From Sphaerochaeta sp032144095 (GTDB taxonomy: Bacteria; Spirochaetota; Spirochaetia; Sphaerochaetales; Sphaerochaetaceae): a stretch of DNA of 64,000 nucleotides. The position numbers and the translations under genes are program-made. Below are positions 8,808-16,726 of the stretch, in pieces (positions within the stretch are counted from its first letter, which is position 1; every line of letters starts with the position of its first letter). Under the pieces are notes generated by a model. It was not told the DNA's origin. It saw only the letters and a program-made list of their open reading frames with translations, and made no database searches. The DNA lies in NCBI RefSeq assembly GCF_032144095.1, contig NZ_JAVSNJ010000001.1:248001-312000 (forward strand), read 5' to 3'.

Positions 8808-8855
8808 TTGACACGAGACATCTTAAAACTGTATATATAGACCGACCGTCGGTCT
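8808..8855 (+). promoter_or_regulatory. Promoter with perfect 17-bp TetR operator
   Basis: TTGACA (8808-8813) and TATATA (8832-8837) lie 18 bp apart. The palindrome AGACCGACCGTCGGTCT (8839-8855) begins 2 bp after the -10 and covers the transcription start, 21 bp before the TetR gene. Position and symmetry are those of a TetR/AcrR-family autoregulatory operator that would block initiation. Confidence 0.8.
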
Positions 8856-8876
8856 AATACGAAATGGAGCCAGATT

Positions 8877-9503
8877 ATGAGAATTGTCAAAGAACATGAT
8901 GATAGGAGAAACGAGATTCTAGATACTGCTGAAAAGCTGTTTTATGTAAAGGGATATGGCAGATGCACTGTCAATGACATCCTTACAGCGATTGGTATAG
9001 CTAAGGGTACTTTTTATCATTACTTCACATCAAAAGAAGAAGTCCTTGATTCTATCGTAGCTCGATATACAGAGATGATAATCAATAGAGTCAATGGGAT
9101 ACTTGCCGCTAGTGATATCAGCCTGGAAGAGAAACTGATGGGTATGTTTATGGCGATGAAGATTACAAATCCCATTGACAGTGAAATGCTTGATGACATG
9201 CATAAAGTTGAAAATGTCTTGCTGCATCAGAAAATGTTGAACCAGATAGTCATGGCCATGGCTCCTCTTCTGGCAATGGTAGTTGATGAAGGAGTCGGAA
9301 AAGGTGTTTGGAACTGCAGATATCCTTTGCAATACATGCAGATCTTTTTGGCATCATCCTTAAGTCTGACTGATGAAGGGATCTTTGCATTGGATGGTGA
9401 ATCACAAATGAAAATTATGGCGGCATTGATTTCCCTGCTTGAGAAAATGTTGCAAGCTCCTGAAGATTCATTTATGCAGATGTTAATGCAGGCTCAGGAA
9501 TAA
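8877..9503 (+). CDS. TetR/AcrR-family transcriptional repressor
   Basis: A 208-aa protein. The N-terminal helix-turn-helix spans about residues 10-55 (RNEILDTAEKLFYVKGYGRC, then VNDILTAIGIAKGTFYHYF with the hallmark GxxKGTFYHYF). The remaining helical domain is the ligand-binding and dimer part. It is the first gene of a five-gene drug/toxin export and modification cluster and sits directly after a promoter overlapped by a 17-bp palindrome, so it most likely represses the cluster and senses what the cluster exports. The ligand is unknown. Confidence 0.93.
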   Translation: MRIVKEHDDRRNEILDTAEKLFYVKGYGRCTVNDILTAIGIAKGTFYHYFTSKEEVLDSIVARYTEMIINRVNGILAASDISLEEKLMGMFMAMKITNPIDSEMLDDMHKVENVLLHQKMLNQIVMAMAPLLAMVVDEGVGKGVWNCRYPLQYMQIFLASSLSLTDEGIFALDGESQMKIMAALISLLEKMLQAPEDSFMQMLMQAQE

Positions 9504-9554
9504 AGAAAAATTCTTACACATTGAAGAGTTGAAAATGAGAAAGGGGCGGGTTTC

Positions 9555-10838
9555 GTGAAGAAATTTATGACCATTTGGGTCGGAGAGTTCATTTCAAGTA
9601 TTGGTAGTGGTATGACAGCCTTTGCAGTTGCCATTTATGTGTATCAGATGACGGCAAGTGTCACAATGGTTTCTATCATAGCGTTGCTGGCCTTTCTCCC
9701 TATGATCCTATTGAGTCCTGTTGGAGGGATCCTAGCTGACCGGTACGACAGGCGCCTGATGATGATACTGGGGGATTCTCTCTCGGTGATAGGACTTCTT
9801 GTCATATTTTTCAGCATACAGACAGGTACTGGGAAAGTCCTGCCAATATGTATTGGCGTGGCCATAAGCTCTGTTTTTGTATCCTTGCTTGAACCGGCCT
9901 ACAGGGCTACTGTTACAGATCTCCTTTCAGAGGATGAGTACGCAAGGGCAAGCGGTCTGGTGCAGATTGCAGCGAATTCCAAGTATCTGATTTCGCCATT
10001 TCTTGCTGGCCTTATCCTTTCTGTCACCGATATAAGAACAATCCTGATCCTCGATATGGCTACCGTCTTTGTGACTGTCTTTACCATATCATTAGTAAGG
10101 AAGAACATTCACATTTCAAAACCCCGTACTGATAGCCCTAACTTCTTCAGGGAATTCAAGGAAGGCCTTAGGGGCATAACTTCCGATAAAGGGGTAAGAA
10201 GCCTGGTAGTGCTTATGGCCTTCATGTGCTTCTTCATCGGTTTCATCCAGACACTCATGACGCCAATGATCCTTTCCTTTGCCGATGAGAAGACACTTGG
10301 GATCATGGAATCCCTCAGTGCTGTAGGCATGTTGATCGGCAGTGTCGTCATTGGGGTCCTAAACATCAAGAAAGGCTACTCCAAAATCCTAACCATCTCA
10401 TTGATAGTCGCCGGTGTCTTTATGGCATTGACGGGAACGACTACTACCATATGGCTGATCGTAGCGTTCTGCATGATGTTTTTTACCGCTTTACCCTTTG
10501 TCAACACCTGTGCCGATGTATTGGTCCGTACCAGGATCCCAAATGCTATGCAGGGCAGGGCATGGGGCCTGATAAGCTTGCTGACCCAGATAGGCTTTGT
10601 CGCAGCGTACGCCTTGTGTGGAGTACTGGCCGATTATGTGTTTGAACCCATGCTCATCGAGGGTGGAATTCTTACTGAGAGCGTTGGGAAAGTAATTGGT
10701 ATCGGAGAAGGGCGTGGGATTGGCTTGATGCTTATCGTTGCAGGGATAGTGATGGTCGCATTCGCTTTTATCTTTGGTTTTAGAAAGGACAGTAGGGAAA
10801 TGGATAGGAGAGGTGTACATGAAATGGTCAATAATTAA
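9555..10838 (+). CDS. MFS efflux transporter (MefA/MFS_3-like)
   Basis: A 427-aa major facilitator with about 12 membrane helices. The N-terminal WVGEFISSIGSGMTAFA and the loop 2-3 motif GGILADRYDRR (motif A, GxxADRxxRR) fit the macrolide-exporter-like MFS_3 group. The start is GTG 9555, with AAGGGGCGGG upstream; the nearby ATG is in another frame and stops at once. The 3' end overlaps the permease gene by 20 nt. Co-regulation with TetR and an FtsX/LolD-like exporter suggests export of a hydrophobic antibiotic or peptide. Confidence 0.9.
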   Translation: MKKFMTIWVGEFISSIGSGMTAFAVAIYVYQMTASVTMVSIIALLAFLPMILLSPVGGILADRYDRRLMMILGDSLSVIGLLVIFFSIQTGTGKVLPICIGVAISSVFVSLLEPAYRATVTDLLSEDEYARASGLVQIAANSKYLISPFLAGLILSVTDIRTILILDMATVFVTVFTISLVRKNIHISKPRTDSPNFFREFKEGLRGITSDKGVRSLVVLMAFMCFFIGFIQTLMTPMILSFADEKTLGIMESLSAVGMLIGSVVIGVLNIKKGYSKILTISLIVAGVFMALTGTTTTIWLIVAFCMMFFTALPFVNTCADVLVRTRIPNAMQGRAWGLISLLTQIGFVAAYALCGVLADYVFEPMLIEGGILTESVGKVIGIGEGRGIGLMLIVAGIVMVAFAFIFGFRKDSREMDRRGVHEMVNN

Positions 10839-13173
10839 GAATGATTTCATAAGGAACAAGACCATACACTTGGCACTGTTTTTATTCATGATGTTTTCGA
10901 CATGCCTTGCAGTGTTATCTGTAATAACGGCAGTACAAACCTTTACCTCCATTTCTACATTGTATGAGATAGCACAGCCTCCTCACTTCCTTCAGATGCA
11001 CAAAGGGGAGATCGATCAGGAAGAGATACGCTCTTTCATGAAAAAAAATCCCCTGGTGACCTATAGCCAAATTGCCACGATGATTGACATCTACGGTGAA
11101 AACCTTACTGTCATCGGTCCCAATGCTCACTATGACCTCTCTGATTGCCGTCTTGATATTGGCTTGGTGAAACAGAATGCGACCAAAGACCTGCTTTTGG
11201 ATTCCAGTCACCAAAAAGTGACTCTCGGGCAAGGGGAAATTGGCATCCCTGTGCTTTTGAAGGAGATGTATGGCATTGCAATCGGGGAACATATCATTTT
11301 GACAGACAATTCTGTAAGGAAGGAGTTTGTCGTCAAGGAAATCATTCTGGACTCTATGATGAATTCCCCAATGGTTTCTTCAACAAGGATACTTCTTAGC
11401 GATAAGGATTTTGATGAGCTTGTCGGGATTGTGGGGGAGATTGAGTATCTGGTCGAAGCATATTTCTCCAACACAAAACAAGCCAATGATTTCAAGACCG
11501 CCTACGAGGATGCCTCTCTTGCCCAGAATGGACAGGCGATAACCTATGCAATGATTTTCACCCTGAGCGCTTTGACAGATATAGTCATGGTCTTAGTCTT
11601 GCTTCTGGTCAGCATCCTTTTGATCATTGTTTCCTTTATCTGTGTGAAATTTTCCATTATGGCGGCCTTGGAAGAAGAAGTGCGGGAGATCGGTACCATG
11701 AAGGCCATCGGACTGAGTTTTACCGACATTAGGGCTCTCTATCTTACGAAGTACAGGGTATTGGCTTTGGTGGGTGTAGGAGTGGGATATGTAGTTGCAT
11801 TGCTGTGCAGCAATGTGATTACAAAGCATATCAGCTCAACGTTTGGATACATACAGACCTCTGCTTTGACAGGGGTGTTGTCCCTTGCAGTCAGTGTCCT
11901 GGTCTTCCTTCTCATAACCTATTATTGCAAGAAGATATTGAAGAAAATCAGAAAACTCACAGTGGTTGATGCTTTGGTGAGTGGAAAGGGCTTTGATAAG
12001 GATACGAAGTCAATCAAGGACGGACTTCATACAGCAAAGAAACTTTCCGTTAACTCTCTTATGGCGACACGTGAGGTGCTGCATGCATATAAAAACTGGA
12101 TAGTAGTGTTTTCCGTTGTGCTCATAGCTGTAATGATGATTATGGTCCCGGTCAACCTGCTTTATACCTTTGAGGCCCCTGAGTTTATCACCTATATGGG
12201 CAGTTCGTTGGAGGATATCCTGATCGAAGTTGAAAATGGGGAACAACTTGAACCCAACTACACTAAGGTAAAACAGATTTTGGAAAATGACAGTTCCATC
12301 AAAAACTATTATGAATACCGCACAACACGGGTGAAGACCACCAATTCCAAGCATGTACCCATGAACCTGGACATAGACAGTGGGGACATGGCAGGGAATG
12401 GATTGCAGTACCTCAGTGGTAAGGCTCCTGAAGGGCAACATGAGCTTGCCCTATCGTTCCTTAATGCCGATGAGCTTGAGAAAGGGGTAGGTGACACGGT
12501 AGAGCTCATGTTCCATGCTACCAAGCAGGAGTTTGTTATCTCTGGAATCTACCAAGATGTAACCAGTGGTGGGCTCACAGCAAAGTCTAAACGCCAGTTT
12601 CCTTTTCTTGCTGCAAAAAAATATTCCTTTTCAGTCAATCTCAAGGACAGTGCAGTGATAGTGGGAAAAGCTGTTGAATGGGCAGCCATCTTTGGAGCAG
12701 GAGTGACGGTAGACCCCATGGAAGCATTCATCAACCAGACCCTGGGCGGGGTTACAAAACAGCTAAGGACAATGGTTTTTGCAATTGCACTACTTGGGGC
12801 ATCGTTGGCAATGCTTATCACGGTCTTGTTTATGAAGTTGCGACTTGCAAAAGATTTGTCTGAAATAACGATTTTAAAAGCCATAGGCTTTTCCAAGCGG
12901 GATATCCATATGCAGTACATGATAAAAATAGGGTTGGTTTCCCTAAGTGGTATCCTAGCTGGCGTTGTCCTAACGAATTTCTTGGGTGAGAAGATTGTCA
13001 ACGCAGCTTTGGGCATTGCCGGCCTTGGCATTAAACAAGTCCATCTTATCACAAATCTTGCAATGGAATATCTCATATGTCCAATAGTGCTTATGGCTCT
13101 TGTCTTATTGGTAACGGCTCTGGTTGTAAGAACAATCGAGAATTATACTATCGTTTCTATCATCAAAGAATAG
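10819..13173 (+). CDS. FtsX-like ABC transporter permease
   Basis: A 784-aa permease with the FtsX/MacB-type architecture: an N-terminal helix, a large extracytoplasmic domain (about residues 45-250), three helices (about 260-385), then a second helix, second external domain and three C-terminal helices (about 640-780). EIGTMKAIGLSFTDIR and EITILKAIGFSKRDIH, which follow the helices in each half, are the cytoplasmic coupling segments of the family. The ATG at 10819 is preferred to 10774 because GGAGAGG lies upstream. It pairs with the ATPase 18 nt downstream; such pairs export antimicrobial peptides, lipoproteins or signals. Confidence 0.92.
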   Translation: MKWSIIKNDFIRNKTIHLALFLFMMFSTCLAVLSVITAVQTFTSISTLYEIAQPPHFLQMHKGEIDQEEIRSFMKKNPLVTYSQIATMIDIYGENLTVIGPNAHYDLSDCRLDIGLVKQNATKDLLLDSSHQKVTLGQGEIGIPVLLKEMYGIAIGEHIILTDNSVRKEFVVKEIILDSMMNSPMVSSTRILLSDKDFDELVGIVGEIEYLVEAYFSNTKQANDFKTAYEDASLAQNGQAITYAMIFTLSALTDIVMVLVLLLVSILLIIVSFICVKFSIMAALEEEVREIGTMKAIGLSFTDIRALYLTKYRVLALVGVGVGYVVALLCSNVITKHISSTFGYIQTSALTGVLSLAVSVLVFLLITYYCKKILKKIRKLTVVDALVSGKGFDKDTKSIKDGLHTAKKLSVNSLMATREVLHAYKNWIVVFSVVLIAVMMIMVPVNLLYTFEAPEFITYMGSSLEDILIEVENGEQLEPNYTKVKQILENDSSIKNYYEYRTTRVKTTNSKHVPMNLDIDSGDMAGNGLQYLSGKAPEGQHELALSFLNADELEKGVGDTVELMFHATKQEFVISGIYQDVTSGGLTAKSKRQFPFLAAKKYSFSVNLKDSAVIVGKAVEWAAIFGAGVTVDPMEAFINQTLGGVTKQLRTMVFAIALLGASLAMLITVLFMKLRLAKDLSEITILKAIGFSKRDIHMQYMIKIGLVSLSGILAGVVLTNFLGEKIVNAALGIAGLGIKQVHLITNLAMEYLICPIVLMALVLLVTALVVRTIENYTIVSIIKE

Positions 13174-13191
13174 AAAGTCAGGAAGTGTATT

Positions 13192-13944
13192 ATGAACACA
13201 GTGTTAGAAGTGAAGAATTTACGTAAAAGTTTTGAAGATGAACAAGTGCTGCACGATATAACCTTCAAGGTCGATGAAGGCGAATTCATTGCCATAATGG
13301 GACAGTCAGGATCTGGTAAATCGACTTTGTTGTATAGCATAAGTGGAATGGATAGCCCCACCTCAGGCAACGTTCTACTCTGTGGCAAGGATATCTCACG
13401 CCTTGATGATAAGGACATGAGTGAGATACGACTAAAGCAGATGGGTTTTGTATTTCAGCACTCATATCTTCTGAAGAATCTGTCCATTCGGGACAATATT
13501 GTCCTTCCTGGATTTAAGGCCGGCACCCTGTCTAGGGAAGAGATTAACCAAAATGCGGATGAACTCATGAAAAAGACAGGAATCTACGCTGTGGGTTCCC
13601 ATGATATTAAACAGGTTTCCGGTGGGGAGTTGCAACGGACGGCGATCTGCAGAGCCCTTATCAATCATCCGGATATCTTATTTGGGGACGAACCTACGGG
13701 TTCCCTTAACAGCAGCACAACTAAAGAGGTGATGGATATCATCAATTCTGTTAACCGGGAAGGCACAACTGTCATCATTGTTACCCATGATGCGAAGGTG
13801 GCAACCAGGGCAAGCAGGGTGATTTACCTTATGGATGGTAATATCCATGCCGAACTGGCACTGGGGTCCTATGAGGATGATGAACAGTCAAAAGCATGGC
13901 GTGAGAAAATTGTGTCCGAATGGTTACAAAAGCAGGGGTTCTGA
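13192..13944 (+). CDS. ABC transporter ATP-binding protein (LolD/MacB type)
   Basis: A 250-aa ATPase with all motifs intact: Walker A GQSGSGKS (about residue 38), Q-loop FVFQHSYLL, signature VSGGELQR, Walker B ILFGDEPTG and switch histidine IIVTHDAKVA. The sequence belongs to the lipoprotein/peptide exporter class that works with FtsX-like permeases. AGGAAG precedes the ATG. It energises the permease encoded just upstream. Confidence 0.95.
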   Translation: MNTVLEVKNLRKSFEDEQVLHDITFKVDEGEFIAIMGQSGSGKSTLLYSISGMDSPTSGNVLLCGKDISRLDDKDMSEIRLKQMGFVFQHSYLLKNLSIRDNIVLPGFKAGTLSREEINQNADELMKKTGIYAVGSHDIKQVSGGELQRTAICRALINHPDILFGDEPTGSLNSSTTKEVMDIINSVNREGTTVIIVTHDAKVATRASRVIYLMDGNIHAELALGSYEDDEQSKAWREKIVSEWLQKQGF

Positions 13945-14056
13945 AGGATCGTGCACCATAACAATCCGTACATATTCGCCGTAGGTTTCGAATATTTTTA
14001 CTGTCATTATGCTCGAGTATGAGCAAATAGCATAAACAAAAAAGAAGGTTTTTTTC

Positions 14057-15361
14057 ATGGGGATTTTCATTATTATCATTGCGGTACTGTTTGAAATTAC
14101 ATTCATGGTTTACTGCATAAGAACAAAAGAGAACCATACCAAAACGAGAAGCTGGGTTATGATAGCCGCTTTTGTCGCTTTTGTATCAGGCACTCTAACA
14201 TCCGTGCTCGATTGGGGCTTCCGTTGGTATTTCCTCGGGGGAGTGCTCGCAATATTTGCTCTGATCGGTGCTTATAAACTTCTTACAAGGAAATTTGGAA
14301 AAAAACCTTACAGAACTTGGCGTATTGTCTGTAAAATGATACGTATGGTGTTGCTTATCACCCTTGCAACCATGCCTGCAATTGCCTTCCCTCAGTATGA
14401 GAATCCCCGGACAACTGGAAGATTTGCTGTAGATACTTCAACCTATACGTTCACCGACGAAAGCCGTATTGAGACGTTTGTCAACACAGGCGAACAGCGA
14501 AAAGTGACTGTTGAGTTCTGGTATCCTAGGCAAGCAGAAGGGATATATCCTCTTATTGTCTTTTCCCATGGTGCATTCGGAGTCAGGATGAGCAATGCAT
14601 CTACTTTTATGGACCTTGCCAGCAACGGCTATGTGGTCTGTTCCATAGACCATCCGTATCATGCTGCCGGAACCATTGATGCCGATAAGAATCTTACATT
14701 AGGCAGCAAGGCTTTCATGCAAGAGGTCATAGATGCCAACGGTAATATCTTTAGCGAAAGGGAGCAGTTTGAACTGTACACCAAGTGGATGGACCTGAGG
14801 ACAGGGGACATTGCTTTCGTTTTGGACACCATCCAAAATACCAATGAAGGGTTCTACTCCCTTATCGACAGAAAAAAGACAGGGCTCATCGGACACTCCC
14901 TTGGAGGCTCTGCAGCAGCACAGCTTGGGCGTGTTAGGGATGATATCGGTGCTGTCATCAATCTGGATGGCTCGATGCTTGGCGAATATAGACTCAATAA
15001 GGCTAATGAGATTGGTATCAATGAAGAGCCTTATCCTCTCCCTTTGCTGAATTTCTATTCAGAGTATGTCATCAATGAACTACAAGCAGACCCAGCGTAT
15101 GTATACCCCAACAAATATGTATCATCGATTTCAGCAAAGGCATTTGAGGTCTGCATCAAGGGCACAAACCATATGAGCTATACCGATCTCCCCTTGTTTT
15201 CCCCATTCCTGGCAAAACAGCTGTCAGGGGTGTCCGGGGGGGCGACAAAGGCCACTGTTGACAAGTACTATTGTATAGAGACAATGAATACTCTGGTGTT
15301 AGAGTTTTTCAACTGTTATCTCAAGGGGGAGGGCTCTTTTACTGCGAAAGAATACTATTGA
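14057..15361 (+). CDS. Membrane-anchored alpha/beta hydrolase (PAF-acetylhydrolase-like)
   Basis: A 434-aa protein with three to four N-terminal membrane segments (residues about 2-20, 33-52, 54-75, 95-115), then an alpha/beta hydrolase domain. LIVFSHGAFGV gives the oxyanion-loop region, TGLIGHSLGGSAAAQ the G-x-S-x-G nucleophile elbow, and GTNHMSYTDL the catalytic histidine; an acid in INLDGSML or nearby completes the triad. The closest recognisable fold is platelet-activating-factor acetylhydrolase/dienelactone hydrolase-like. It lies 112 nt after the ABC genes and may belong to the TetR regulon, perhaps hydrolysing the same compound. Its substrate is unknown. Confidence 0.82.
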   Translation: MGIFIIIIAVLFEITFMVYCIRTKENHTKTRSWVMIAAFVAFVSGTLTSVLDWGFRWYFLGGVLAIFALIGAYKLLTRKFGKKPYRTWRIVCKMIRMVLLITLATMPAIAFPQYENPRTTGRFAVDTSTYTFTDESRIETFVNTGEQRKVTVEFWYPRQAEGIYPLIVFSHGAFGVRMSNASTFMDLASNGYVVCSIDHPYHAAGTIDADKNLTLGSKAFMQEVIDANGNIFSEREQFELYTKWMDLRTGDIAFVLDTIQNTNEGFYSLIDRKKTGLIGHSLGGSAAAQLGRVRDDIGAVINLDGSMLGEYRLNKANEIGINEEPYPLPLLNFYSEYVINELQADPAYVYPNKYVSSISAKAFEVCIKGTNHMSYTDLPLFSPFLAKQLSGVSGGATKATVDKYYCIETMNTLVLEFFNCYLKGEGSFTAKEYY

Positions 15362-15441
15362 TAGTACAGGAACAACAGAAACTTAGTCCTTAGGAAAGGT
15401 CTAAATCTTTCATATAGGGACAAGGTAATTGAGAGGTTGGA

Positions 15442-15810
15442 ATGATAATTACAGTACGTGACTCCGTGTATTGTCCGTTTTGTGGCTCTTTGATTGATGT
15501 AGAAACAACGTTTTGTGAGCATGTGAGCTATGTCTATCTTTGGAGCAGTGTCGATCTTGATGGATATGTATATATCAATCCAAACTTCTTTCAGCATCTT
15601 CTCCCAAATAAAATGAGCACAGCAGCGTATAGGAGATTGTTTTCAAAACTATCCCCTCAGGAAATGCATTCATTTTTAGATAACGCATTTGAACCTCTCT
15701 CAGAGATCGCAACCATGGTTACGTATTGTGGGAATAAAGCAGATATTACTTTTTCTGTCAGCTCTTATTGCAGTGGATACTATGTTGGCGTGTCTGCTAA
15801 TACCAAATAA
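15442..15810 (+). CDS. Orphan protein with N-terminal zinc-ribbon-like cysteines
   Basis: A 122-aa protein. CPFCGSLIDVETTFCEHVSY near the N-terminus has C-x2-C followed by C and H about 12 residues on, a possible metal site. The rest has no motif I recognise. GAGGTTGGA lies directly before the ATG. The gene follows the hydrolase by 80 nt and precedes another orphan gene. Function unknown. Confidence 0.6.
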   Translation: MIITVRDSVYCPFCGSLIDVETTFCEHVSYVYLWSSVDLDGYVYINPNFFQHLLPNKMSTAAYRRLFSKLSPQEMHSFLDNAFEPLSEIATMVTYCGNKADITFSVSSYCSGYYVGVSANTK

Positions 15811-16021
15811 ATCCAAAAAATGGCACCTCAAAATATTTTCAATTCACCATCAACTATAAGGAATCCCTCTTTCCTGTCATGAATGAATGTTTCTCTTCCT
15901 GCATGGAGGAACCTTATGTTTCAAAATATATATTCAGGTTCTTTTCCTTCGAATAGATGAAAGGAATCCAACGTTAATTGTTGGAAACCCGTATATTTGG
16001 CAACACCAATATAGATGCCAT

Positions 16022-16029
16022 GGTATAAT
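16022..16029 (+). promoter_or_regulatory. Extended -10 promoter giving a leaderless transcript
   Basis: TGGTATAAT (16021-16029) is a consensus extended -10 element, but the start codon of the next gene is at 16035, only 5 nt further. A normal start site about 6-7 nt after the -10 would put the first transcribed base at the ATG, and no SD is present between them. Confidence 0.5.
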
Positions 16030-16034
16030 TAGGT

Positions 16035-16445
16035 ATGAGTGATTTTGAGTTTATTGTAGATATGGAGACTGTGAATGATCCCCCCATTCACAGTTTTTTG
16101 GTGCAACGGTACGGTGATGATCTTCCAAGAATTCTACATGGGCTAGAAAACGGGGAAAAAGATATCCTTGCCAAAGTGCATGATTTTCTCAGCGATACCA
16201 TCATGAACGAAAGTAGCGTTGTCGATTCTATAGAAGCGGCAACCTTCGATGATGATACATTTACGATTCAGATCATGAATCTAGGGTTACTGTATTGGGT
16301 TCAAGATTATGATTTTGGGCCATTTGGGGTTTTTAGAACCTTAAGTGAAGCCCGTAATTTCGCAAGAAAAGAGTTTCTCATCTATATTGAATTATTGGCG
16401 GATCGTGAAAAAGAAGATTCCGAAAATCATTCATTTGAAATGTGA
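16035..16445 (+). CDS. Acidic orphan protein
   Basis: A 136-aa acidic, probably soluble protein; no signal peptide, membrane segment or recognised motif. The C-terminal half (QDYDFGPFGVFRTLSEARNF) could be a small alpha/beta fold of the immunity-protein or SMI1/KNR4-neighbour type, but that is a guess. There is no SD; an extended -10 sits 5 nt upstream of the ATG, so it may be translated from a leaderless mRNA. Function unknown. Confidence 0.55.
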   Translation: MSDFEFIVDMETVNDPPIHSFLVQRYGDDLPRILHGLENGEKDILAKVHDFLSDTIMNESSVVDSIEAATFDDDTFTIQIMNLGLLYWVQDYDFGPFGVFRTLSEARNFARKEFLIYIELLADREKEDSENHSFEM

Positions 16446-16534
16446 GAAGTATTGCTATGAAGAAAGGGCCAAGGATGAAAATCCTTACCTTTCATCTAGT
16501 ACTTCACTATATGTGCTGGATGCATAGATGCCTC

Positions 16535-16556
16535 GTAATCCTACTGGTAGGATTAC
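16535..16556. repeat. Perfect 10-bp inverted repeat
   Basis: GTAATCCTAC and GTAGGATTAC are exact reverse complements separated by only TG. The 2-nt centre makes it more like a protein-binding palindrome than a terminator, and no T-run follows. It lies in the 280-bp gap between the orphan gene and the 3' end of the GH127 gene, which otherwise shows nothing. Confidence 0.5.
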
Positions 16557-16726
16557 AAGCGAACGTTTGGTCAAAGTACTAAAACTTGGCCCTAAGAACT
16601 GGATTTCCCATGGTATCAAGGAAGGGGCCAGGGCAACTTCGCTGATGTACAGCCTCCTCCCCTTTTGCTCTTGCACTCCTCTTGCAAGCTTGGTGAGTGC
16701 AAAGCAACAAATATTACAGGTAAACC

